Origin: Bacteroidaceae bacterium
GTDB taxonomy: Bacteria > Bacteroidota > Bacteroidia > Bacteroidales > Barnesiellaceae_A
Reading direction: 5' to 3'
Length of the DNA stretch: 46,217 nt
Assembly: GCA_017481745.1 (NCBI GenBank)
Contig: JAFUOV010000020.1
Coordinates: 1 to 46,217, forward strand
The notes beneath the pieces are model-generated. The model saw only the letters and a list, made by a program, of their open reading frames with translations, was not told the origin of the DNA and made no database searches. Shown here piece after piece: positions 34,672 through 42,677 of the stretch. Numbering within the stretch: position 1 is the stretch's first letter; each line of letters starts with the position of its first letter. A program made the translations under genes and the position numbers.

Positions 34672-35469
34672 TTAATTATCTCTTATTTCGATGGTAGAGA
34701 AATATAAATATTTCTGGTTATTAGGTATTTGTGCCATCCATTTTTCTATTTCGGCTCGCGATGTTTCCAAAGCGTTAAATGGTCGTTCTGTTTTAGTGAA
34801 AACAAAGACTAATTGATTAATCTCTTTTTCAAGACTATTATTCTTTTGAATTTCATACTCATAATATGGTGAGTCGGATATATCCAAGAGCTCATTTGCT
34901 TGTAATTTTTTTCCTATATCGTATTCGTTGGGGTATAAGAGATATCCTTTCTTTTCGTCTTCAAAAAGAAAAATCTTCATATAACAATCATGATATGGCA
35001 TAATATTAAAAAGAAGAGGCTCTCCTGAATAGTAAACACTTTTCAGCCCGTTTATAGACATATAAAATTGTGGGTCTGGCTCAATTCCTTTCTTAACTTT
35101 TATGTTTGCGATACAATAAAAAATTGTTTCGGACGATCGAGCCGAAGATTGTCTGTGCCCTTCTTCTATTACATCAAACTCAATAATTTCACCATCTATT
35201 TGATTAATACTTAAACTATTGAAAACATCACCGGCAGAAGAGTTTTCCATTTTATCCCATATGTTAATACGGACGCCACACACCTCTTCCAATGCCTTTC
35301 TCTTTGCGTTTTCTCTTGCCTTTTGCATTGCTTCACGCCCTGAAATTTCCGAATATTGTAAAATTACCGAATATTCTCCTGTTACTGATTTCAGGGCTTC
35401 TATAGACTCTTTTTGAGCAATGGCATTTAATGATATTAGTAGTGTTAATATAAATGTGAATACCTTCAT
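34672..35469 (-). CDS. Exported protein with LPP20-like N-terminal and DUF4384-like C-terminal region
   Basis: This 265-residue protein has a signal peptide (MKVFTFILTLLISLNAIAQ). The ATG at 35469 is chosen because the longer start at 35508 adds residues before this signal. The first half (REAMQKARENAKRKALEEVCGVRINIWD...SLSINQIDGEIIEFDVIEEG) resembles LPP20-like lipoprotein folds. The second half (KSVYYSGEPLLFNIMPYHDCYMKIFLFEDEKKGYLLYPNEYD) matches the DUF4384 pattern. DUF4384 is often fused to or encoded beside peptidase C14 caspases, so this protein is a plausible partner of the caspase two genes downstream. Its biochemical role is unknown. It lies 43 nt upstream of the transglutaminase-fold gene. 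Confidence 0.72.
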   Translation of the reverse strand: MKVFTFILTLLISLNAIAQKESIEALKSVTGEYSVILQYSEISGREAMQKARENAKRKALEEVCGVRINIWDKMENSSAGDVFNSLSINQIDGEIIEFDVIEEGHRQSSARSSETIFYCIANIKVKKGIEPDPQFYMSINGLKSVYYSGEPLLFNIMPYHDCYMKIFLFEDEKKGYLLYPNEYDIGKKLQANELLDISDSPYYEYEIQKNNSLEKEINQLVFVFTKTERPFNALETSRAEIEKWMAQIPNNQKYLYFSTIEIRDN

Positions 35470-35536
35470 ATTTGTGTGGCATTGTGTTGATACCATGCCA
35501 ATTAACAAATTGGCATGGTATCGATTGTTTTTAATG

Positions 35537-36172
35537 CTATTTTTGTTCTACGGTGAAGGCCTCATTTACGTATTTAGAAATACGTTCTGCATTTTCTCTT
35601 GCAAATTCAGATTCCTCCATAGCCATTTGCATAGCGCGTATTCTTGCTTTGTGGGCATTCTCTTCATTAACAATAAAAAATGCTTTGTAGTCAATTCCGC
35701 CTTCTTTCTTTTCTTTATACAAGGCAAAGCTTTTCTTTATTTCTCCTTGAATCTCTTTTTCTACTTTGCTTTCGTAGCCTTCATAGAAAGAATCGGCAGA
35801 AGGTCCTCCGTTTACTGCTGCTCCAACTTCAGCTGCCAAACGACCTCTAACTAATATGCCTGCTTCCTTTGCATATGATATGCATACCATTGTAGTGGCC
35901 CATTGTTGTCCTTGGTTGAGGGTCTGTACCGAAGTATTACCTATTACATTTCCGACTAATTCATGATTACCCTCTGTAGTGAGTTTTTTGTAGTGTTCGA
36001 ATAGGATGTTTTCCAATGGCATGGAGCTATCTGCTTTCCAACCCTCCTTTTTTAATGCTTTTGCTTCTTTTTTAGCTGCTTTCCACAAACTTTTCTCCAT
36101 TTTTTTGGATTGTGCTACTGCATTAGTAATAACCAATATACTAAGCAGTACTAGAGAGATGATTTTTTTCAT
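35537..36172 (-). CDS. Small exported protein of unknown function, first gene of the caspase operon
   Basis: This 211-residue protein has a signal peptide (MKKIISLVLLSILVITNAVAQ). A lysine-rich helix and KEGWKADSSMPLENILFEHYKKLTTEG follow, then an alanine-rich middle and a C-terminal helical stretch ENAHKARIRAMQMAMEESEFARENAERI. The helical KARxxAxxxA pattern recalls the N-terminal part of the next protein. I recognise the general pattern as a widespread Bacteroidetes hypothetical family but cannot name a function. A perfect -7 box lies at 36265-36272, so it opens the operon. It ends 67 nt before the DUF4384-like gene. Confidence 0.7.
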   Translation of the reverse strand: MKKIISLVLLSILVITNAVAQSKKMEKSLWKAAKKEAKALKKEGWKADSSMPLENILFEHYKKLTTEGNHELVGNVIGNTSVQTLNQGQQWATTMVCISYAKEAGILVRGRLAAEVGAAVNGGPSADSFYEGYESKVEKEIQGEIKKSFALYKEKKEGGIDYKAFFIVNEENAHKARIRAMQMAMEESEFARENAERISKYVNEAFTVEQK

Positions 36173-36264
36173 TGCTTTGAGTATTAAAAATGAATGTTTA
36201 AGTGTTTATTGATATTTATAGTTGATTGTATATTGTCGAATAATTACCTTTTTTCATCCAAATG

Positions 36265-36272
36265 CAAAAGTA
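36265..36272 (-). promoter_or_regulatory. -7 box for the caspase-family operon, with a G7 tract at the -33 position
   Basis: TACTTTTG on the minus strand lies about 93 nt before the first start codon. Upstream, where a TTG would be expected, there is instead a run of seven G on the minus strand (C7 at 36289-36295). Confidence 0.55.
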
Positions 36273-36343
36273 ATTAAAAGAATATTTACCCCCCCTAATA
36301 AATGCTAAATAAAGTTAATACGCCGATCGTTGGATATAAAAAT

Positions 36344-36371
36344 TCAGGGTGCCAGTATGCTGACACCCTGA
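36344..36371 (-). terminator. Terminator of the acyl-CoA synthetase gene
   Basis: A stem of 8 bp (36344-36351 with 36364-36371) plus an inner 3-bp stem with a 4-nt loop is followed on the minus strand by AATTTTTA. It lies 28 nt beyond the TAA at 36400, not beyond the internal TAG, which supports 36400 as the original gene end. Confidence 0.78.
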
Positions 36372-36399
36372 TTGTGCTGATATTATGTTAAATAGAATT

Positions 36400-36564
36400 T
36401 TATTTATACAAGAAACGTCTGATGCTGCGTTTGGGTGTTTTTTCAAACTCTTCGTCGCGCATCTCAAATCGTGTTATTTGCGAGTACGATGCAAGCATCT
36501 TGTTGAGCGTGCCGCGGTTGTTGTTTATCAACTCTTTTACGGCATCGGCATCCATGCCCTCTTG
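36400..36564 (-). pseudogene. C-terminal 54 codons of the acyl-CoA synthetase, cut off by an in-frame TAG
   Basis: Directly after the TAG at 36565-36567 the same frame continues: QEGMDADAVKELINNNRG, then LNKMLASYSQITRFEMRDEE, then FEKTPKRSIRRFLYK and a TAA at 36400. This is clearly the missing end of the synthetase, including the A10-like motif KTPKRSIRR, which carries the lysine needed for adenylation in this superfamily. The codon pattern shows no sign of decay. The TAG may be a recent nonsense mutation, a sequencing or assembly error, or a read-through codon. Confidence 0.8.
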
Positions 36565-38043
36565 CTAGGCTTTCTCGAAGTCGGGTACAACAAGTGCAAC
36601 CAACTGTCCGTCGCGGTCTACTACCAACGACTCGGCTACGTAGGGCAGGTTGTTGATTTTGTCTTCAATCTCTTCGGGGTAGATGTTTTGTCCCGAAGGA
36701 CCCAATATGAGGTTTTTGTTACGACCTTTGATGTAGAGGAAGCCCTCTTTGTCAAATACGCACAAGTCGCCGGTGTTCATCCAGCCGTCTTTAAATGTCG
36801 AGTCGGTAGCTTCTTGGTTTTTGTAGTAACCGAGCATGGTGTTTGTACCTTTTATCCACAATTCGCCAACATTGTCGCCTTCGTGAAGGGGTACGATGCG
36901 CGCTTCCATACGGTCGACGATTTTACCGCAAGATGCCTTGCGTATTTCGTACCAAGGTGCGTATGCAATAAGGGGAGCACACTCGGTCATACCGTAACCT
37001 ACGGTATAGGGGAACTTCATGCGGCGCAACAAATCTTCTATCTCGCCATTCAGGGCAGCACCACCCAATACAATCATTTCCAACTGACCACCAAAGGCAG
37101 CAATGAGTTGTTTGCGTACTTTTGCCAGTATGAGGTTCGATACTCCGGGTATGTGCATCAAACAGTTGAGCAAAGGTTTCTTTAGTGTAGGCAATACCTT
37201 CGAGCGAATTATCTTCTCAAGAATGAGGGGTACGGCAATGATGAGTTTGGGTTGTACTTGTGCAAATGCACCCATGAGGATTTTGGGTGAAGGTGTCTTG
37301 CCCAAGAAACATACGTAGCAGCCTTTGCACAAAGGGAATAGCATCTCGATGGCAAGACCATACATGTGTGCCAATGGCAACATGTTTATCATACCGTCGT
37401 CGGCTTTGAGGTATGTAATATTGTCGATGGCAAAGCGTACATTCGACCACAATGCGCGATAGGGCAGTATAACGCCTTTCGAGAAACCTGTCGAGCCCGA
37501 TGTGTAGTTGATGAGGGCTACTTCGTCGGGTTGCTCTTGGTGGAAGTTGAGATTTTCTATGCCGAATGTGGGGTATTTCTCGGCAAAGGTCTTGTCGAGA
37601 TTGGCACAGAATTCTTTGATTGCTTCGTCTTTGCTGTATACGGCAGTGAAGTCGCCAAGTTGCATTACAACTTCCAATGCCGGCATTTCGTCGAGTGTTA
37701 CGGCATTGAGTACAGCATCGTCCAACCACAAGATGCGAGAGTCTGAGTGGTTGACTATATTATGTATGCTTTCGGCTTTGAAATCATTGAGGATAGGTAC
37801 GGGAACAGCTCCGTAGGTGATGGTTGCCAAGAAAGCCATTGCCCAGTTGGCAGAGTTCTTGCCGCACAAGGCTATCTTGTCTTGAGGTTTGATACCTGCT
37901 TCTTGCAAGAAAAGATGCAACTTCGCAATTTGTTGGGCAGCTTCACCAAATGTAAGAGGGGTTTTACCTAAATCGCACAATGCTTTGTGGTCCCAGTTTT
38001 TGGTAAAACTCTCTTTGAGTAGTAGATTTAATGATTCGGTCAT
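36565..38043 (-). CDS. AMP-binding long-chain acyl-CoA synthetase, truncated by an amber codon
   Basis: This adenylate-forming enzyme would activate fatty acids to acyl-CoA at the inner membrane. The A3 loop is YTSGSTGFSKG; LPLAHMYGLAIEMLFPL, GYGMTECAPLIAYAP and GWMNTGDLCVFDKEGFLYIKGRNKN (A5, A7, A8 regions) are intact. The frame is open to 38151, but the ATG at 38043 (MTESLNLLLKESF) fits the family and the promoter at 38149-38179. Codon 493 is TAG, leaving 492 residues; without it the protein would be about 547, the family's usual size. The lost end holds the A10 lysine motif, so the truncated form should be impaired in adenylation. Gene boundaries and the terminator agree with the longer form. 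Confidence 0.88.
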   Translation of the reverse strand: MTESLNLLLKESFTKNWDHKALCDLGKTPLTFGEAAQQIAKLHLFLQEAGIKPQDKIALCGKNSANWAMAFLATITYGAVPVPILNDFKAESIHNIVNHSDSRILWLDDAVLNAVTLDEMPALEVVMQLGDFTAVYSKDEAIKEFCANLDKTFAEKYPTFGIENLNFHQEQPDEVALINYTSGSTGFSKGVILPYRALWSNVRFAIDNITYLKADDGMINMLPLAHMYGLAIEMLFPLCKGCYVCFLGKTPSPKILMGAFAQVQPKLIIAVPLILEKIIRSKVLPTLKKPLLNCLMHIPGVSNLILAKVRKQLIAAFGGQLEMIVLGGAALNGEIEDLLRRMKFPYTVGYGMTECAPLIAYAPWYEIRKASCGKIVDRMEARIVPLHEGDNVGELWIKGTNTMLGYYKNQEATDSTFKDGWMNTGDLCVFDKEGFLYIKGRNKNLILGPSGQNIYPEEIEDKINNLPYVAESLVVDRDGQLVALVVPDFEKA

Positions 38044-38148
38044 AATATATGGTTTTGTAATTTTGCAAATGACGGCGTTACCTTGTAGTTGCAACCGAAA
38101 GAATTCTTGCCCCTGATAGTTGTAATTAGCAATAGTTCGATTTTGCAA

Positions 38149-38179
38149 CAAAAATAATAAAATATATTTTAATTTGCAA
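38149..38179 (-). promoter_or_regulatory. Promoter of the acyl-CoA synthetase gene
   Basis: The -7 box TATTTTTG (38149-38156, minus strand) has a TTG 20 nt upstream (38177-38179). Both elements and the spacing match the Bacteroidetes consensus. The leader would be about 100 nt. Confidence 0.7.
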
Positions 38180-38284
38180 ATATTTATTTACGATTAATGA
38201 ACTATTGGGGTACAGATAAGGGGTCAATCTGCCGGTTATCAATCGTAAATAATTATTTATCAACTATAACACGCTTTTTATCAA

Positions 38285-40342
38285 CTATTTATTGAGCGTG
38301 GGATATGCTATGCGGGTGTGGTTGATAGTCATTAATTTCTCTATAAATGTTTCTTTGATGGTCTCTACATCTCGGAAACTGAGCGGAGTCTCTTTGAGCA
38401 AGCCCTCGGCTATCTGCGCATCAATAATGCGGTTGACAAGTTCAGTGATACTTTGTCGGCTGTACTCTTTGAGGCTGCGCGAGGCTGCTTCAACGCTATC
38501 TGCCATCATCATGATACCGGTCTCTTTGCTCTGGGGGTTGTGTCCCGGGTAGGTAAACAACGACTCGTCGACGGGTTCGCCGGGGTGCTGATTACAATAG
38601 GTGTTGTAGAAGTACTTGGCTTTGCCATGCCCATGGTGGGTGGCGATAAACTCTTGTACCTGACGTGGCAGACCATATTTCTCTGCCATTCTTATACCCT
38701 CGTCGACGTGCGATATGATGATGCGAGCACTCTCCTCAAGAGCCAAATTCTTGTGCGGGCTGTCGGCTCCCGATTGATTTTCGGTAAAGAACGATGGATT
38801 GGTGAGCTTGCCTATATCGTGGTATAGCGCGCCTGTACGCACCAGCTGAGCGTTGGCTCTTACGTGGTTGGCTGCTGCGGCAGCAAGGTTCGACACTTGC
38901 ATGGCATGTTGGAATGTTCCGGGTGCCTCTTCCGAAAGGCGTTGCAGTAGTGGCGAGTTGATATCGGAAAGCTCTACGAGTGTTACCGACGATAGGAAGC
39001 CAAAGAGGCGCTCAAAGATATATATAAGCAGATATGAGAAGAGCAACAGAGCACTGTTGATACCTATATATATGAGCATGGTAGTCGATACCTTGGCTAT
39101 GTCGCCCTCGGTAAAGAGGGTATATCCGGCGTATGTAATGGCGTAGACAACAAATACTATCACCGAACAGCGGAATAGTTGTGAGCGTTTCGATAGATTA
39201 TTGAGGCTGTCTATCACAGCCATACCGGCTACCAACTGCAAGAAGAAATATTGCATGGGAGCAGGCGATGCAAAAGAGCAGATGGTAGTGGTTATCAGAT
39301 GCACATACATCGCTGTGCGTGAGTCGAAAAAGGTAACTATTATAATGGGTACGATAGTTATAGGTACGAGAAATATGGCATGGAAACCATGTGTAGAGGC
39401 TACGAACGCTGCTGCCGAGAGGAGCGTGATGAGCAACATTATGAGTGTAAGTGCTCGGCTGTCATTCCAAAATCTTGGGCGGAAGAATGCCATGAACACA
39501 TACATAAACACGATGATGCAACTAAATACGATAAGTTGTCCTGCCAGCATGTAGTGTCCTTGCTTGGTGTCGCTCTTACTGTGCTTGGCAAGCATTATTT
39601 CGTACGACGACAGGATGCGATAGGTGTAGGGGGTTACTATCTCGCCGCGGTCTATGATGCGCTCGCCGGCTTGTACCATGCCATCCGATAGGGCGATGTT
39701 TTGCAGATACTCGTCGCGTATTTTGTTGGTGGTGATGCTGTCGTATACAATATTGTCGACGAGGTACTTATTGAGATTGCAACTTTGCAGTATGTGGCGC
39801 GAATAGGTGTCGGTAAAGGTTGATAGTATCTTTTCGTATGCTGTCTTGGGCGAATTTAACTCGCTGCTTGCTTTGTTCTTGGCTACGTTGTTTTCCAATA
39901 CGCGTATTCCGGCTATTTCTCCGTTGTTCAGTGCATTGAAACTCTCGGCTGCGATGATACCACCGTCGTATATCTCTTGCAGAGCCTTGACGTATGTGTT
40001 GCGGTATGAGGCATCAATGGTGGGGTTTTGGTGCTCGCGCAACTCTTTATCAAAGTTGCTCACCATTTGCGACGATATTGTGCGGTCGAGCTTGAATATG
40101 GGGCGAAAATCGCGCATGATGCTGTCGCGCTCTGCCTGTAATTGAGCCTCGGTCTTGTAGATGGGTATGTCGAATGGTGCTGTCAGCAAGCTATAGCTCC
40201 AAGGACGTCCCTCTTGAAAGACATAGTGCGTCTTGCCTTGTCGGGGAAAGAAATATGTAAGTGTACTTACTGCAATGACGAGTAGTATGATGCGTACAAG
40301 CCACATACTTATTTTGTTGTTATTTTCTTTCGGCTCTCTCAT
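38285..40342 (-). CDS. 7TM receptor with intracellular HD phosphohydrolase domain (PgpH-like)
   Basis: This 685-residue membrane protein follows the PgpH/7TMR-HD plan. It has one N-terminal helix (WLVRIILLVIAVSTLTYFF), an extracytoplasmic 7TMR-HDED-like domain (about 40-270), about seven helices (roughly 280-480), and a C-terminal HD domain with TGALYHDIGKLTNPSFF near residue 505 and ISHVDEGI...ATHHGHGKAKYFY after it. Homologues with this layout hydrolyse c-di-AMP. The gene ends in TAG, in contrast to most genes here, which end in TAA. It lies 22 nt after relA and is probably cotranscribed, which would link (p)ppGpp and cyclic dinucleotide control. Confidence 0.9.
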   Translation of the reverse strand: MREPKENNNKISMWLVRIILLVIAVSTLTYFFPRQGKTHYVFQEGRPWSYSLLTAPFDIPIYKTEAQLQAERDSIMRDFRPIFKLDRTISSQMVSNFDKELREHQNPTIDASYRNTYVKALQEIYDGGIIAAESFNALNNGEIAGIRVLENNVAKNKASSELNSPKTAYEKILSTFTDTYSRHILQSCNLNKYLVDNIVYDSITTNKIRDEYLQNIALSDGMVQAGERIIDRGEIVTPYTYRILSSYEIMLAKHSKSDTKQGHYMLAGQLIVFSCIIVFMYVFMAFFRPRFWNDSRALTLIMLLITLLSAAAFVASTHGFHAIFLVPITIVPIIIVTFFDSRTAMYVHLITTTICSFASPAPMQYFFLQLVAGMAVIDSLNNLSKRSQLFRCSVIVFVVYAITYAGYTLFTEGDIAKVSTTMLIYIGINSALLLFSYLLIYIFERLFGFLSSVTLVELSDINSPLLQRLSEEAPGTFQHAMQVSNLAAAAANHVRANAQLVRTGALYHDIGKLTNPSFFTENQSGADSPHKNLALEESARIIISHVDEGIRMAEKYGLPRQVQEFIATHHGHGKAKYFYNTYCNQHPGEPVDESLFTYPGHNPQSKETGIMMMADSVEAASRSLKEYSRQSITELVNRIIDAQIAEGLLKETPLSFRDVETIKETFIEKLMTINHTRIAYPTLNK

Positions 40343-40364
40343 TGTTGTATTGTGTTACAGGTCA

Positions 40365-42611
40365 TTATTCGTTTATTCTCACAGCACTTTTCATACCTTT
40401 TATCTTGCGCAGGTCGGCGCAGAGGCGTTCTACCGCTCCGGTATCGTGCACATGAATGTTGAGCTTGCCTACAAAAACGCCTTGGTCGGCATTGATATTG
40501 AGCGAACGCATGTTGGTTTTATGCTCGTTTGAAACTACGTTTGTAACATCGTTGAGCATGCCTTTGCGGTCGATGCCGCGTATCTCTATCATGACAGGGA
40601 ATGATTGTGTGTCGTCTGCCTGCCACATGGTCGATACGATGCGTGAGCCGTAGCTCGATTTTATTTTCATCGCCTCGGGGCACTCTTGCTTGTGCACAAT
40701 TACACTCTTTTCGTTGGGCTCGACAATACCCAATACATCGTCGCCCGGGATGGGGTGGCAACACTCGGCTATGTGGTAGTTGGGCACACCATTCTCGTTG
40801 CGCAATATATATGTCTGCTTGCGGTCGATGCTCTCTTTGGGGTTCTCGGTGAGCTCGGGTAGGGGCTCATCTTTGGGACGAGCCAAGCCCAATGTGAGAT
40901 ACTGCATCAGTTTGTTGCCGCTGTTTTTGTATTGTAGTTTCTTGCGTAGGTTCTCGTCGATAGTAATGCCACCGCTACCTATTTTGTAGAACATTGCATC
41001 GGGGGTCTTGAAGCCCAGTCTGCCCAATGCCCGGTTTATAATTTCGTTGCCGGGTTTTATGCCACATTCTTTCAAGAAGTCATTAAACATCTGTTCGCCC
41101 ATGGCTATGACTTGACGGCGGTCTTTGCGCAACGATGCTGCCAAACGCGACTTGGCAACGGCTGTTGTTACATACTCGATCCAATCGGCTTTGGGCGATT
41201 GAGACTTGGATGTGAGTATCTCTACTTGGTCGCCACTGCGCAACTTGTGAGTCATGGGTACCAACTTGTGGTTTACCTTGGCTGCGATACAATGAAAACC
41301 CAAATCGCTGTGCAACGTAAAGGCAAGGTCGAGCACCGTAGCATCCTTGGCAAGGGTGATAAGATCGCCTTTGGGCGTGAATACAAATATCTCGTTGCTG
41401 TATAGGTTCATTTTGATGTTCGACAGCATATCCATAGCATCGGGCGACGGGTTGTCGAGGGCATTCTTGATGTTCTCTATCCAATCGTTTAGCTCGCCAT
41501 CCTCGGCTCTGTCGCCGGTCTTGTATTTCCAGTGGGCTGCCAATCCGCGCTCGGCTATCTCGTCCATGCGTTGCGAGCGTATCTGTACCTCAATCCAATT
41601 ACCGTCGGGACCCATTACCGTTACGTGCAGGGCTTTGTAACCGTTGGGTTTGGGGGTTGCCAACCAGTTGCGTGTGCGGTCGGGGTGGGGATGATATATC
41701 GTTGTAATAATGTTGTAGATAGCCCAGCACATATCCGACTCGTCGCTACCCTCGGGACACTCAAAAACAACGCGTACGGCAAAGAGATCGTATACCTCTT
41801 CAAACTCGATGTGCTTCGCCTGCATCTTTTTCCATATCGAGTATACCGATTTTACTCGCGCCTTCATTGTGTATACAAAGCCTCGCTCTTTGAAGCGTTG
41901 CTCTATCGGCTGTGCAAAGTGGGCATACATCTCATGGCGATTGCCCTCGCTCTCGGCTATTTTGCGTTTTATCTTTTCGTAGGAGTCGGGGTGTTCAAAT
42001 TTGAAACTCAAGTCTTCCAGTTCCGACTTGATGGCATATAAGCCCAATCGGTGTGCCAGAGGTGCGTAGATATAGGTTGTCTCGCCTGCTATCTTGTATT
42101 GTTTTGCCGGCGACATCGAGTCTAACGTGCGCATGTTGTGCAGGCGGTCGGCTATCTTGATGATGATAACACGTATATCCTCCGACATGGTGAGCAACAA
42201 CTTGCGGAAGTTCTCGGTCTGTAGCGAAATATGGTCGGCAACAACGCCTCCCGATATTTTGGTAAGTCCCTCGACAATCGAGGCTATCTTGGCTCCGAAG
42301 AGGTTTTCTATATCTTCTACTGTGTAGTCGGTGTCTTCTACTACATCGTGTAGCAGTGCGGCGCAGATTGAGGTGGAGCCAAGTCCTATTTCCTGACTGA
42401 CGATGCGTGCCACAGCTATGGGGTGCATGATGTAAGGCTCGCCCGAGCGACGTCGCACACCCTTATGAGCCTCACGTGCAAAGTTGAAGGCCCGCTTGAT
42501 GATATCTATTTTCTTGCGATGGTTGGAGCGCAGATAGCCGTCTAACAAATCTTGAAATGCTTCATCTACACACTTTTCATCGTCTATTTTGTGGCTGTTG
42601 AGTTCTTGCAT
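40365..42611 (-). CDS. RelA/SpoT-family bifunctional (p)ppGpp synthetase/hydrolase
   Basis: This 748-residue stringent-response enzyme is full length. The hydrolase HD domain is intact (GEPYIMHPIAVARIV...AALLHDVVEDTDYT, and KIADRLHNMRTL), so it should hydrolyse (p)ppGpp. The synthetase domain follows (VYDLFAVRVVFECPEG, then LATPKPNGYKALHVTVMG, then WIEVQIRSQRMDEIAERGLAAHWKYK). A TGS domain lies around 405-465 (EIFVFTPKGDLITLAKDATVLDLAF) and an ACT domain at the C-terminus (PVMIEIRGIDRKGMLNDVT). It is the Rel/SpoT bifunctional type. A consensus promoter lies just upstream, and the HD phosphohydrolase gene follows after 22 nt. Confidence 0.95.
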   Translation of the reverse strand: MQELNSHKIDDEKCVDEAFQDLLDGYLRSNHRKKIDIIKRAFNFAREAHKGVRRRSGEPYIMHPIAVARIVSQEIGLGSTSICAALLHDVVEDTDYTVEDIENLFGAKIASIVEGLTKISGGVVADHISLQTENFRKLLLTMSEDIRVIIIKIADRLHNMRTLDSMSPAKQYKIAGETTYIYAPLAHRLGLYAIKSELEDLSFKFEHPDSYEKIKRKIAESEGNRHEMYAHFAQPIEQRFKERGFVYTMKARVKSVYSIWKKMQAKHIEFEEVYDLFAVRVVFECPEGSDESDMCWAIYNIITTIYHPHPDRTRNWLATPKPNGYKALHVTVMGPDGNWIEVQIRSQRMDEIAERGLAAHWKYKTGDRAEDGELNDWIENIKNALDNPSPDAMDMLSNIKMNLYSNEIFVFTPKGDLITLAKDATVLDLAFTLHSDLGFHCIAAKVNHKLVPMTHKLRSGDQVEILTSKSQSPKADWIEYVTTAVAKSRLAASLRKDRRQVIAMGEQMFNDFLKECGIKPGNEIINRALGRLGFKTPDAMFYKIGSGGITIDENLRKKLQYKNSGNKLMQYLTLGLARPKDEPLPELTENPKESIDRKQTYILRNENGVPNYHIAECCHPIPGDDVLGIVEPNEKSVIVHKQECPEAMKIKSSYGSRIVSTMWQADDTQSFPVMIEIRGIDRKGMLNDVTNVVSNEHKTNMRSLNINADQGVFVGKLNIHVHDTGAVERLCADLRKIKGMKSAVRINE

Positions 42612-42639
42612 GAGAAACTATAACTATACAGTTGAATTA

Positions 42640-42669
42640 CAAAGGTAATGAAAGGAAAGAGTAGTACAA
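42640..42669 (-). promoter_or_regulatory. Promoter of relA/spoT
   Basis: The -7 box TACCTTTG (42640-42647, minus strand) has a TTG exactly 19 nt upstream (42667-42669). This is a full match to the Bacteroidetes promoter. The leader is only about 20 nt. Confidence 0.78.
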
Positions 42670-42677
42670 AATATTAT

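Noticed and set aside
36565..36567. Genome-wide recoding of TAG as sense
   Set aside because: The HD phosphohydrolase gene ends naturally at TAG (38285-38287); reading through would add a long unconserved tail. One internal TAG is not evidence for recoding.
38257..38287. Two copies of a 12-bp TTTATCAACTAT motif at the end of the HD gene
   Set aside because: Short, AT-rich and partly coding; repeats of this size are expected by chance in such sequence.
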